A DNA stretch of 64,000 bases from Ypsolopha sequella (taxonomy: Eukaryota; Arthropoda; Insecta; Lepidoptera; Ypsolophidae): positions 5,580,001 through 5,644,000 of the forward strand of contig OW203991.1 of NCBI GenBank assembly GCA_934047225.1. The letters are read 5' to 3'. Shown in pieces: positions 1 to 10,472 of this stretch. Numbering within the stretch: the first letter of the stretch is position 1; every line of letters begins with the position of its first letter. Below the pieces are notes generated by a model. That model was not told the origin of the DNA and did not search any database. It was given only the letters and a program-made list of their open reading frames with translations. Made by a program: the position numbers and the translations under genes.

Positions 1-1235
1 TTAACAATAACCAAAAATATGTTTGAAAAAGACTACAGTCTTGCCAAAATCATGTGACTCCTGAAACAAGTTTACAATTTTGCGCCCGCGACGAAATCGG
101 CACGATTGTATTGTCTTCGCAAGTTTCATGGAGCGTGCACCTTATAGCGAAATGAAACAGCATGACATTTTGCCGCTTCCACAACCGAGTTGGTCGCGTC
201 ATGATGTCTGCTCTTAATTTGCGCTCTTTGCTAGTTTGGCACTCATGCATGAGTTTTTGAGAAATTCTCTTTATTTTCTCGTAATTGGCATAGATTAAAT
301 TATGTTAAGGTGTGTTAATTCGAAAACCATTTCGAGATTTAGGTTTAATAAGCCGTATTTTCGAAGTTTTGGTCTAAAAAACCTCATGATGATGAATAAT
401 TTTACGAAAAGGCTGTAACTTCTATTTGCCCTCGTGTGACGTCACTTGAGTAATGGCTGTTTAAAAATGTGTCCTTTGCTATCAAGATAAATTTATAATA
501 ATTTGCTTCAGACTAATTTGACAGCTAGATGACAGATGAGTAGACAGACAGAGACAGACCACTTTTTTTTATAAGCAATCACACATCACAATCAGTATAA
601 TGTCTAAAATTCTTAAGTGACAAGGTCATCGGACAATTCTTTAAAAAATCATAAAAAATTAATAGTTAATTTATATACCAAAATAATGAAAACTATGTTC
701 TAAAATAGCGTATATTCCCTGAAAAAAAAAATAATAAAAAACTTTTAAAAATTAAGCTATGGGAATTCAGTACCAATTTAGAAACTAGAGACTTACACAA
801 ATGAGATTTTGGTCAAACGATATTTTGTGTCGATGACTTTTAAATGCAGTATTTACAGTCAACAAGATGTCGTAGTAATGCCTACCACGCCGACTTTTCA
901 CATTTCGCCCACGCCTTACAAACAAACAGAATTGTTAATTTACAAAAAATAAAGTTATATAAATGCCAAATGAAGGAATCGACAAGTATCCAAAAACGTC
1001 CAACAATAATTACTTACAGCACAAATAAGTTACTTTCTCATCAATTAAACTTTTCAAGTTTCATTATAAGAATTTGCAATAATCGCCATGTAGGATGTAG
1101 GTAGGTTATTTATGTGCTGTTTTATCTTGAAACCAACACTTACCAAGTTAAAAATAAACAAGTAGTAGATACCCGCATATCTACGGTCGGTACCGAATAC
1201 CGCCACAATTTGTCAGGTCAAGTACTAATCAAAAG
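1..1235. other. AT-rich DNA without a recognised gene
   Basis: No exon with convincing splice sites or family motif is visible. The stretch 50-250 is locally richer in GC and CpG and stays open on the minus strand for 66 codons, but I recognise nothing in that peptide and see no second supporting signal. Simple A/T tracts fill 550-760. Confidence 0.5.
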
Positions 1236-1802
1236 TAGAGATGCGCCAAGTACACGTTTTACCGAGTACCGAGTATTATTCGGTTTTATTTTTACCGAAC
1301 CGAGTACTTTGCCGAGTTACTCGGTTCAGTTTTACGCGCTGGTGTCGGGCGCGAAAACAATGAGTTGTATAGAGTTAAAGCAGAACATATAGAGGCAGAC
1401 AAAATTGTAAAAAAAATAGTTTTGGCCGTATAAGTAAAGATATTATTGACTATTTTTCACGAAAACGACACGGTGAAAAGCAAATTTCTTGATTTCTCTT
1501 AGATATTTAATTAGCTCAAATCATGACGTTTAGAGTTACTTCATATTACCGTGACATAGCAGCTCAGTACAATACTAAAATAATAGCCGATTTCATATAA
1601 AATTTCGCAAAAATACTTAATGTCAAGATGCCATTTTTACTTATATATATTATTATATAAAGATTATTTTATGATTTTTACACTACAGTTTTCACTGAGT
1701 ATCTCGTTACTGAAGCCGAGTTATTCGGCCGAATACGCGTACTAAAAATATTGTCGAGTATGCTGAGTACCGAATATAAAACAAATACCCGGCGCATCTC
1801 TA
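1236..1802. mobile_element. Non-autonomous hAT-like element (MITE)
   Basis: The 567-bp block starts TAGAGATGCGCC and ends GGCGCATCTCTA, a 12-bp terminal inverted repeat. It is flanked by ATCAAAAG on the left and GTTAAAAG on the right, an imperfect 8-bp duplication (6 of 8). Inside each end are several copies of a CGAGTAC-like motif in both orientations, as expected for subterminal transposase-binding repeats. An 8-bp duplication plus TAGAGATG ends fits the hAT superfamily. No transposase reading frame remains. A related element with the same TAGAGATG start and a perfect duplication lies at 57941-59469. Confidence 0.7.
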
Positions 1803-1810
1803 GTTAAAAG

Positions 1811-2077
1811 GTTTTACCGCCTGTTTATAGCCGAAATATAAGTTTGCACAACATTCAATGCTCTGTTACTATTAAAGGTACAGTCCCAAACACTTCATGG
1901 CATACCACAAAAGTTCTAACTACGCCTACATAAAGATGATTATCGTAAAAAAGGTCTACCTCGGAGCGTGTGGCCGTATGTACTTGCAGAGATACAGATG
2001 AATGGTACTCCAAACAATGTTCGCCGATAAGTTTTAAAGTGAGGTTTAAAATAGAATAAATTAATTGCTAATTTAAG
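1811..2077. other. Intervening sequence upstream of the RTE relic
   Basis: No recognised gene. The part next to 2078 could be further decayed RTE sequence, but I cannot read it as such with confidence. Confidence 0.3.
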
Positions 2078-2445
2078 GTCGCTCGACGATCTATGGAGCG
2101 GGCTATGCTTGGGATATCTCTGATAGATAAAATCCGAAACGAAGATATCCGTCAGAGATCGAAGGTGACCGACATAGCCTGCCGAATCAGTAAGTTGAAG
2201 TGGCAGTGGAACGGCCATATTTGTCGCCGACGTGATGACCGTTGGGGCCGTAAGGCATTGGAATGGCGACCACGTACAGCAAAGCGTAGGCCACCCTCGT
2301 GCCCGCTGGACTGACGATCTGAAGGACGTTGCGGGTGGCGGCTGGATTAGGATGACTGAGAACCGCCAAGAGTGGCGTAATATTGGGGAGGCCTATGTCC
2401 AGCAGTGGACGAATACGGGCTGATGAATGGATGGATGGAATCCAG
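2078..2445 (+). pseudogene. RTE-type LINE, C-terminal reverse-transcriptase ORF fragment and 3' tail
   Basis: The plus strand encodes the C-terminal end of an RTE-clade endonuclease/reverse-transcriptase polyprotein. From 2093 it reads MERAMLGISL, then KLKWQWNGHICRR; after a frameshift near 2275-2292 it continues ARWTDDLKDVAGGGW and GEAYVQQWTN to a stop at about 2423. These blocks are typical of the last hundred residues of insect RTE proteins. The copy is 5' truncated, lacks all catalytic domains and is dead. It ends in a short GATG-type microsatellite, the usual RTE tail. A second, antisense copy lies at 44337-44585. Its last 60 bp resemble the end of the SINE-like family at 5864, 16169, 27217 and 49560. 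Confidence 0.85.
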
Positions 2446-2918
2446 TTACCAACTCTGTGGATCGAGCTAGTCTCCTTGTTTCTGGCAGGCGGGTGTCAGT
2501 AGGCCTAACATGAGTTTAGGCTTCGACACTCGCTAGCGACTGCGTAAAAAAAATATATGAGAAATTGTACAGCAGCGCCCCTAGCGGTTTACGAGAAGAA
2601 ATATAATAATATAATACAATAATGGTGTGGCTAAGCCGATATGGGAGCGGCTCATGGCCTTCTGTCTGTATCTACCAATGCACGAGCCCAAAAATTAACA
2701 TTATAGAATCGTTTGACACAGATGAATTAATATATTGAAATAAAATATTTATTTTGTAATTAAACTTGTATAATTCTTTGTATGTTCTTCTTCTCTGTGT
2801 TCACGTGTATGATTACTTCGTTTATGTTACTTTTTCCTATTATGATGGTTTTGCTGTCAGAAAAATTATGTTTAGAGATAAGTTCGCCAATGTGCATCTT
2901 TTTTTACTGTAATTTTGT
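2446..2918. other. No recognised feature
   Basis: AT-rich sequence with no conserved coding motif or clear repeat end. An open frame at 2782-3069 runs into the next repeat and is not supported as a gene. Confidence 0.4.
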
Positions 2919-3321
2919 TTTCAATGCAAGTGCTCGTAAAGGCCCACTTTTTATGCATCAAAACCGAACAGAAAGTCGATTATTTTGCCCTAGGGCTTTA
3001 TTATTATTATTATTTTTTAAATTTAGTTACAATGGTTGGCTAACCTGCAACCTTTCCTGTCTACCATAAATTTTATACTTTTTTTCCACTGTTTAACGGC
3101 TCGGGATACAGTCCTTTTGAGCCAATCATAATTTAAAGTTCACAAGATTATATTTGTTTTATTTCCTCACACTATGCATTGGAAAACGTAGTATGATACA
3201 CGGGAGTAAGAGCAATAAATTACTCGGTCACGTTTAAAACACTCGCTACGCTCGTGTTTTAAATCGTCCTCGTCATTTATTCCTTTTCGCCCTAGTAGCA
3301 TAAACTACTATTAGGAGAATA
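2919..3321 (+). repeat. Dispersed 400-bp repeat, copy 1
   Basis: One of three copies in the window (others 5181-5585 on plus and 47124-47522 on minus). Shared landmarks, in order: TGCTCGTAAAGG, ATGCATCAAAACCGAACAG, GCCCTAGGGCTTTATT, ACTATGCATTG, ACTCGCTACGCTCGTGTTTT, and CCTAGTAGCATAAACTAC. The central segment contains a short palindrome in the CGCTACGCTCG area. I see no coding capacity and no clear target-site duplication, so the class is undetermined. Confidence 0.75.
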
Positions 3322-3493
3322 AGAAAAGAGTCAAACTGATAAGGCACAATTTAATGGATTTGATACAATAAAGATATATATAAAAAGTTGTAGCGAATAC
3401 ATTAAATTGTGCCCATGTCATGTTAAAAATAAATTGTATTTTGCGCGTTTGTCAGTAGTTTTTGAGTTATGCTACAAACAGAACTGCAATATA

Positions 3494-3752
3494 CAAGGTG
3501 ACTTTTTGATCATCGTCCAAATTCATACTGGAGGCTTGATAAGTGATCAGTATCTTGGACCAATAACAATTTTTGTGAAATTCCTAAAATGAAATTTATC
3601 CCCATAGTGATTAACTCGGGACTGGAAGTGAATTTCTATGGGAAGCCGAAATTTCATTTTAGGAATTTCACAAAAATTGTTACTGATCCAAGATACTGAT
3701 CACTTATCAAGCCTCCAGTATGAATTTGGACGATGATCAAAAAGTCACCTTG
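3494..3752. mobile_element. Palindromic TA-flanked MITE (family CAAGGTGAC), copy 1
   Basis: The 259-bp element is almost completely palindromic. It begins CAAGGTGACTTTTTGATCAT and ends with the reverse complement, so each arm is about 110-120 bp and transcripts would fold into one hairpin. It is bounded by TA on both sides, the target expected for Tc1/mariner-type transposition. Three more copies are at 14936-15197, 38170-38426 and 41413-41670, differing at scattered positions. It encodes nothing; open frames inside it are incidental. Confidence 0.85.
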
Positions 3753-3754
3753 TA

Positions 3755-4145
3755 TAGATGTGATAAACCTGCACAAATTTAGGCTTTATAAAAACAAGAT
3801 AATGTTTTTGTTTTTTGTTTTTAATGTAGGTTTGTTTGCAAATGTTTCGAAAGTATATCATACGAGATTAATGTCCAAGATTACAAAGTGAAATTCAGTC
3901 ACGTGTGATTTAACATTTTAATCTTATCTGTACTCAAACATTGCCGAGCTTATATTGCGTTGGATGTGAAACGAGGGATTATAAAGCTTTCAAAAGATGA
4001 GAGTTTGAAATAAAGTATAGGACGGCACAAATTCATAATTCCTTAAATAAAGTGAACCTAAAATAATTTCGTAGTACTATACGTTGTTTCTGTTTGAGAC
4101 ACAATTTAATTTCACAAAAGTCATTAGGTTTTGTTTTTAACCAGC
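3755..4145. other. No recognised feature
   Basis: AT-rich spacer between two MITEs; no coding or repeat signal that I can support. Confidence 0.4.
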
Positions 4146-4305
4146 GGGTCTACCGCGTAAATCTGATTTTCATCAACATCAACTTGAGATTGAAATTTGC
4201 CGTGCGTGCGACGACGCCCGCCTAACATGCCATCTCTTTTGCGCGCGTTGAATTTAGCATGCATTTGCTTGAAGTTGATACAAATCAGAATTACGCGGTA
4301 GACCC
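4146..4305. mobile_element. Short inverted-repeat MITE (GGGTCTACCGCG family), copy 1
   Basis: The ends GGGTCTACCGCGTAA and TTACGCGGTAGACCC form a perfect 15-bp terminal inverted repeat. Further in, the arms stay complementary around a GTTGAT-type core. The related copy at 46411-46592 shares the centre (CGTGCGTGCGACGACG, GCATGCATTTGCTTGAAGTT) and the ends GGGCTCTACCGC. The length differs because the second copy carries an extra segment in the middle. No coding capacity; superfamily not assigned. Confidence 0.75.
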
Positions 4306-4962
4306 TCAGCCCTCCTATTCTGTATAGAGGGTTGGCAACTGTGCCTATCATCAAAACATAGATGAAAACTGTACTTTCAAAATTGCCTTTAGTGGGTATT
4401 GAACTACGAACTGTCTCGTCATTTCAAGTGCGAACATATCCTTAGACAATCGGAATTCGATAGTATATCTATGTTTTTGATGATATGTACCCAGTACAGT
4501 TAGCAACTAAAGATACATAATAGGTCCGCAGGGCCTGGAGTCTTTATGTGACCGAAAATGGATTTTTTAGTCTCTTCCGTCAAAACTATCGACTGAAATC
4601 GGAAGCGTATCGATTCCACTTCCGATTTCAGTCGATAGTTTATCGTTAGAGATTATAAAAATCGTTAAAATTTCATTTTTACAACTTAATGACTGAAATC
4701 AGCTAGCCCAGTAGCCGGGATGAATTTGAATCGATAAAATAACCAACAGAATAATCCTAAAGTCCAACCAAATGCTCAATTTTAGGTTTCGTTTAATTGT
4801 AAATTGTATTATTGAACAAGTGAAGTTCTCCGAGTCTACTTGAACAATCCGGCGTTTGTATGTATGTATGTTTGTCCCACGATAACTCGAGTATCGTTGA
4901 TCGGAACGTCATGAAATTTGGTAGGCGAGTAAATGAGACAAAAACAATTTTTATGCCAGGTT
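4306..4962. other. Spacer holding a perfect hairpin
   Basis: Apart from the hairpin at 4585-4641, I see only a GTATGTATGTATGTTTG microsatellite near 4857 followed by a segment typical of decayed repeats. No gene. Confidence 0.4.
4585..4641. repeat. Perfect 22-bp-arm hairpin
   Basis: AAACTATCGACTGAAATCGG, followed by AAG, is repeated as its exact reverse complement about 13 bases later. Both arms are intact, which is unusual among the otherwise decayed palindromes here. It may be the core of a small foldback element whose outer arms have diverged. Confidence 0.7.
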
Positions 4963-5070
4963 AAGGTGGTAGAGCTGATGCCGGGCTCGACTGCGGAGGT
5001 ACCACCATCTTACTTGGAGACCCCCTCGAAGTAATTCGGGGGCGAGTAAGAGGACAGTTTACTATGAAGA
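4963..5070 (+). repeat. SINE-like family S1, 5' fragment
   Basis: The first hundred bases of family S1 (GGTGGTAGAGCTGATGCCGG through GAGTAAGAGGACAG) are present, then similarity stops. The 3' half with the RTE-like tail is missing, so this is a broken copy. Compare the complete copies at 5864-6229 and 27217-27573. Confidence 0.75.
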
Positions 5071-5180
5071 GACATCAGTTCGTTTTGTGCGTCGTCCGGT
5101 TAGTACGACGATATATCTTCGGTCCCTTGACCGTCGTTATATCCGGATTCTACTGTATTTAAAATAGCCAACAAGTTTTT

Positions 5181-5585
5181 TTCAATGCATGACTGTGCTC
5201 GTAAAGGCACACTTTTTATGCATCAAAACCGAACAGAAAGTCGATTATTTTGCCCTAGGGCTTTATTATTATTATTTTTTTAATTTGTTTGCAATAGTGG
5301 GCTAACCTGCAGCTTTTCCTGTGTACGTACCATAGATGTTATACTTCTTTTTTCCACTGTTTAACGGCTCTGGATACAATCCTTTTGAGCCAATCATAAT
5401 TGAAAGTTCACAAGATTATATTTGTTTTTATTTCCTCACACTATGCATTGAAAAACGTAGTATGATACACGGGTGTAAAAGCAATAAATTACTCGGTTAC
5501 GTTTAAAACACTCGCTACGCTCGTGTTTTAAATCGTCCTCGTAATTTATTCCTTTTCGCCCTAGTAGCATAAACTACTATTATAG
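5181..5585 (+). repeat. Dispersed 400-bp repeat, copy 2
   Basis: Same landmarks in the same order as copy 1 at 2919-3321, including the ACTCGCTACGCTCGTGTTTT block and the GTAGCATAAACTACTAT end, with small indels. Confidence 0.75.
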
Positions 5586-5863
5586 AGCGGGTTACGTATC
5601 CTTTATAAAGGACACGCTGGGTGCGTCGCACTCGATCGATTATACAGGGTGAAGACACGACCTACAAACACACAGATAGTGTGCGACATGCCATTTCCAA
5701 TCCCACCACCTAGCTGAAACATGCACGTATTGATTTTTTACGTTTTATTGGAAAGATGGGTCAGACTTTGTAGAAATGTTTGGGGCGTGAAGTAAAAATT
5801 GGGAAATTGGGAGAAATGTAACTCTTTTGTTTGGAGGATTTGGGAATACTAAATTTGAACTGT

Positions 5864-6229
5864 GGCAGAGCTGATGCCGGGCTCGACTGTAGAGGTACCA
5901 CCATCTTACTTGGAGACCCCCTCGAAGTGATTCGGGGGAGAGTAAGAGGACAGTTTACAGGCAAAAAATCAGGAGGCCTACCATGCCTGGGACCGATGGA
6001 TGGCGGTATATCCATCCCTAATAGCCGGGCCTTATATGGAACAGACTGGTGACGGGCAGCGGCGTCACTGGTGCGAGGGTTCCGGCACCGCGCTCACCAA
6101 CCCGCCTGCCCAGCGTGTGTGAGTATGGGCAATTCTTCCAGGATGACCGCCGGGAGTGGCAAAGTCCTGGAAAGGCTTATGTCCAGCAGTGGACGAACTA
6201 GGCTGATGGATGGATGATGGATAGATGGA
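5864..6229 (+). mobile_element. SINE-like retroposon S1, near full-length, with target-site duplication
   Basis: A 366-bp retroposon flanked by TGAACTGT on both sides (5856-5863 and 6230-6237), an apparent 8-bp target-site duplication. It starts GGCAGAGCTGATGCCGG and ends in a GATGGATGGATG microsatellite. The last 60 bp before the tail (AAGGCTTATGTCCAGCAGTG and onward) resemble the 3' end of the RTE LINE at 2078-2445, so it probably borrows the RTE machinery. GC content is far above its surroundings. It carries no reverse transcriptase; short open frames on both strands are incidental. I do not see a clear tRNA-type promoter. Confidence 0.8.
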
Positions 6230-6237
6230 TGAACTGT

Positions 6238-6924
6238 TTACCTAGGTATTTTAAAATCATTTCAATTATATCCGTCACGGCGGAAAATGGCTGTCATAGA
6301 CAGACCGATGGAACCAAGAGTCTGCAATAAAGGTTCCGTTTTCTTTTTATTGAACCCTTACGTCCGGAATTAGTTTACTTTATTTTTAGGCCTATTTAAA
6401 TAAAGATATAAATTTATGTTTCACAAAAAAATTCTCCTTTTATTCCAACCAAGCCTTTCGTAGCCTTAATGTACCAAAACAATTTTGCTTTTTTAATAGG
6501 GGACTCAAAGTGTGAGGATGCCTTCCAATTTATTTATTTAACAATATAAAACTTAAATAACATTAAAAAACTAGACTACCTATAAATTAATAGAAATATA
6601 AAAGATAAAATTATACCTAACTAAAAAATAAATTAAGAAAAACTTACCTATAAATTAAACAATATAAAATATTTTTTTCAAATCACCGCCTGCTATAATT
6701 ATGTTATTTTGTTGGGTGGTATTATTGTTATTAAAATTTATTAAAAAAAAATTAAAAAGGGCTAAAGATTCAAAAAACTATTTTTATTTAAAAAAAATGT
6801 TGCATATTTTTCGATATTCGTATCCACACATTTTAAAGGTATCCATTTAAATAACCCAAAGAAAGTTAATATTTGAAGGAAATAACAATAATTAAACAAG
6901 ACAGCTTTTCTGCGTGATAATTAA
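6238..6924. other. AT-rich spacer
   Basis: Long A/T runs and TAAATTAA-type sequence fill 6500-6880. No coding motif or repeat ends seen. Confidence 0.45.
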
Positions 6925-7296
6925 GAGCGGTTTCGCAGCTGGATTGTGAAAAACCCGCCTTTTTCTAATAAATCGAAACGGAACACTTAAATTCCAAAAC
7001 TGACTCAATTGTTTTCTACAAAACTTTATTAGCTATGTATTGTGTATGTTGCCATCGCAAAGTTTTCATTGGTTTCTGTAAATTAGAATTTCAAAATTTT
7101 TTTAATTCAAAATTTATTTATGAATTTCCAATTTACAGAAACCAAGGAAAACTTTGCGATGGCAAAATGCAAAATACACAATATATAGGTAATAAGGTTT
7201 TGTTAAATAACTATTCAGTGAATTTTTAATTTAAGTGTTCTGTTTCGATTTATAAGAAAAAGGCGAGTTTTTCACAATCCGGCTGCAAAACCGCTC
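6925..7296. mobile_element. TTAA-flanked foldback MITE, copy 1
   Basis: The ends read TTAAGAGCGGTTTCGCAGC and, at the right, the reverse complement GCTGCAAAACCGCTCTTAA. TTAA is present at 6921-6924 and 7297-7300. The arms are complementary for about 170 bp, including TTTCTGTAAATT and GCAAAGTTTTC. TTAA duplications are the signature of piggyBac-type transposases, but TTAA is self-palindromic and could be part of the repeat. A truncated relative is at 17745-17936. No coding capacity. Confidence 0.7.
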
Positions 7297-7300
7297 TTAA

Positions 7301-8272
7301 AAGCAATAAGGGATTTGTAATGCACAATTGGTAAAAGAATTGAATGAATTAACGCCACAACAAAAACAAACAACATAGCTTCGATTTTACAATAAAATAA
7401 AAATTACGATAAATCCAAAAAAAGGTTTCTAAAATCAAGATCCTTGTATCCAAAACCAAAGAGGTCTGTTTGAACAAAGAGGTCTGGCTGGTGGGTGTTA
7501 ACGATACGCCCAGATTAGGTTGCAGGCTCTACAAGTCGCCTACGCGAAGGATAAGGCTGTGTTTTGGTGTGGTGACCGCCTAAAGCAGGTTTGGTAGGGT
7601 GGGAAGTATATGGAATGCAAGTAATAAAAAAGTGGATGGATTTGAACATTGTCAAGGTGTGATAAAATTATAATGGTTGGTATAAAGGAGTTGAAAACTT
7701 CATACGAAGACTTCTACGGTCCCAAAAGAAACGGTGCGGTGACCTCTCTTACTCAAGACAGTCAACAGGAGCTATATTTTGAAGATAGTAATTTGTCAAT
7801 AATAGTAGATTGTTATACAAGTGCATAAAACGAGCCATATTACCCGATATATTTAGCTGTTTGAGCGTTGGCGAAGGCAGCTATAGTTCGAGGTAATATG
7901 GCTCGTTTGTAGCCGAGTTCAACACTCTACTTTTCATTTCGATTGCGAGGAAATGAAACAGTATTATTTCATCATCACTGGATGACATTTTTAACTTTCA
8001 GTAATACTCAATGCAAATTTAAATAATCAAACAACTAAATATGTACTGCTGACTAAGAAAAAACAAGCAAGGGCTGCAATGCTGACCACGCTGTGTAGGC
8101 CTGGAGCTACGCTACGCTGCGTTTTTGGTCATCATCCGTGCTGCCAACAAGGCGGTCATTACAGACCGCGGCAGTAATGTACTATTATTGAAATAAAAAA
8201 TAATAAAATATAATGTTACCATTCGGCTTTTCCTTATAAATATTGATATATATATATAATATATAATAATTA
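7301..8272. other. Spacer with one short palindrome
   Basis: At 7829-7905 AAACGAGCCATATTACC is answered by GGTAATATGGCTCGTTT, a hairpin with a loop of about 40 bases. The segment 7480-7640 is moderately GC-rich and looks like a decayed repeat that I cannot assign. No gene. Confidence 0.45.
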
Positions 8273-8649
8273 ATATAAGCAAGATATATTTCGAATCCTT
8301 TTGGACTCGGCATCAGTTGCATTGACAATAGACATGACATTATAAATATAAAAGACAATTGTTTTAATTTTTTTTTATTTGTGTTAATGTTGTTTGTTAA
8401 AACCTGGTCCAAAGTGGGCACCAATCGCCTTTCAACCATTGTTCCACAGTTCGCATCCCCGGCACTCACAGATATTCAGCTTCGCAAGTGGGAATCTTCA
8501 TTCATCTGGTCGCTTGGTGCCCACTTTGGACCAGGCCTTAACAAACAACATTAACTCACATAAAAAAAATTGTCATTTATAATGTCATGTCTATTGTCAA
8601 TGCAACTGATGCCGAGTCCAAAAGGATTCGAAATATATCTTGCTTATAT
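8273..8649. mobile_element. 377-bp foldback element
   Basis: Outer ends ATATAAGCAAGATATATTTC and the reverse complement at 8630-8649 are followed by complementary blocks CCTTTTGGACTCGGCATC, GACAATAGACATGACATTA, GTTGTTTGTTAA and CTGGTCCAAAGTGGGCACCA, in mirrored order. Only the central 100 bp or so is unpaired. One copy in the window; the class is unassigned. Open frames on both strands arise from the palindrome. Confidence 0.75.
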
Positions 8650-9225
8650 GAATTGATGTCAGAAATAAAAAATATGTCACAGAACAAATTTTTAATTATG
8701 ATCAGTAAAACACGTGGTTTTGTATTACGATACCCCTTGTTAAAGTAAGCACTTTGCACCTGTCATGATTTACGCAACTGCTAAATACCTTGTTTACATA
8801 AAGTTAAACAAGAATCCTCTCTATATCCTGTGATCATGCCATTTTAAGACATGCACTTATTATGTACATAATACTCGTATGTATTTTCATGGTAAATGTG
8901 ATTAAACACATCCTGTTATTTATTATTGCTTACAGGAAAGTCATGGATTGAAAATTGTTTGCTAATCGACAAAAATACGTCACCGCGCGTTCAATTACTT
9001 TTGACTATTTCCAAGTAATCTTTTTAAGTTTGCTTTACAGTTTTTACCGAAAATAAAAACTTGCAATTTTTTTTAAAAATCAATATACAGAGCTTATGAA
9101 ATCCAAAGCAGAAGTGGCACTCAGCTCTCTCGATTTTTTTTTAACAATTTTTTTTACAAACGACTTATTTTATAAGAGAAACGTTTTAGTTTACAAAATA
9201 AAAAAAATAACATATAAAATTGATA
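8650..9225. other. No recognised feature
   Basis: AT-rich sequence; no splice-supported exon or repeat end that I can support. Confidence 0.4.
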
Positions 9226-9990
9226 GTTTGTCTAATGAAAGCTGAGAGTAACTTGACCTGGCAAAAAATATTTTTCATCACATTTCCATACCCGTGTCAG
9301 GTAAAGTTACTTTCAGCTTTCATTAGACAGACTAAACTGCTGCCGTTAATTCGAGAGAATGATGACAGATGGTGTGTGGCGATATCTCGAAAAAATACTA
9401 CAAGTCAACAAGAGCTTCTTCACGACAAAAATAAATAAAGGCACGTTAAAAAAATATCAACGGTACAACAAATGGGACGAAATAAATCCAAATCATGATT
9501 ATTTAAACTTTTTTTATAAATAAAAACCCTGGAATAGAATATATATACGATCTTATTATTTGGTAAGGTATATCAGTTTTATAATACGACAACACTGCCT
9601 TACACCGCAGATATTATAAACCTTTTACTGAAATGTCGATTCAAAAAGTCGAGGATTCATACTGCAGGCATTATGATTGCTGATTTGACAGAAATAACTT
9701 GACAGTATCGCTAATAGACAACTTTTCGCCAAAAATAATATTTTTTGGGCTTTTTTTTAACTTTTACGTAGAAATCGAGTCAGCTGATTCATTAAGTTTT
9801 GTACTAGGAAGTGGAAAATATATACGACAAAAATACTTTTTATTAACAAATGGGACCTTTATACGATATACAATCTACCCTAAAATCATCATGATAAATA
9901 TAAAATATTGAAATGCAAAACAGTAAAAAAAGGTTTTATCCCCTGACATTTGCAAACGTCACCATTCTCTCGAATGAACGGCCGGAGTTT
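9226..9990. repeat. Composite inverted-repeat region
   Basis: A hairpin at 9226-9330 pairs AGTTTGTCTAATGAAAGCTG with CAGCTTTCATTAGACAGACT. Next to it, 9334-9368 (TTCGAGAGAATGATGACAG) is complementary, with mismatches, to 9951-9990 (CACCATTCTCTCGAATGAAC), framing about 650 bp. ACAAATGGGAC occurs at both 9469 and 9846. This looks like an old foldback element containing or joined to a second one. Confidence 0.5.
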
Positions 9991-10119
9991 ACAGATTTAT
10001 CAGCACTATACGTCATGCTGCAGTAAATATCGATATGGATATATCGATGTATATTAACCCCAACTTTTTTTTTTCGAATATTGGCAACACTCTTACCTGT
10101 CAACAGTCTTCGCCGAATT

Positions 10120-10472
10120 AAAAATTCTACTGTAGATTGATGATTGTGTTTTTTTTTACTACCAAATAAACCTATTCCAATTTAAGTAACTATGATAATA
10201 AATATTTTTACTTAATAAAAGCTTTTTTTAATTGTTTTATTATATATAAATATACAGAATTATAATTGTAGCATAAATTAAATAAAAAAGAATACTTTCG
10301 ATTAATATTTAGACCCACTTGGGATCGTCGTCAGTCGAATATGGAACATATCATAAACAACGATCCCAAGTGAGTCGAAGTATAATTATCATAGTTACTT
10401 AAATTGGAATAGTTTTATTTGGTAGTAAAAAAAAACACAATCATCAATCTACAGTCGAGTTTTTAATTGCTT
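10120..10472. mobile_element. Foldback element with a second internal palindrome
   Basis: The arms (CTACTGTAGATTGATGATTG, then ACTACCAAATAAACCTATTC and AAGTAACTATGATAAT) recur as reverse complement at 10383-10465. In the middle, ACTTGGGATCGTCGT at about 10317 pairs with ACGATCCCAAGTGAG at about 10360, giving a small inner hairpin. Only one copy in the window. No coding capacity. Confidence 0.7.

Noticed and set aside
5761..6015. Minus-strand frame beginning MDIPPSIGPRHGRPP, recurring at 27103 and, on the other strand, at 49717
   Set aside because: Recurs only because the SINE-like family S1 is repeated; it is the antisense of a retroposon and is broken differently in each copy.
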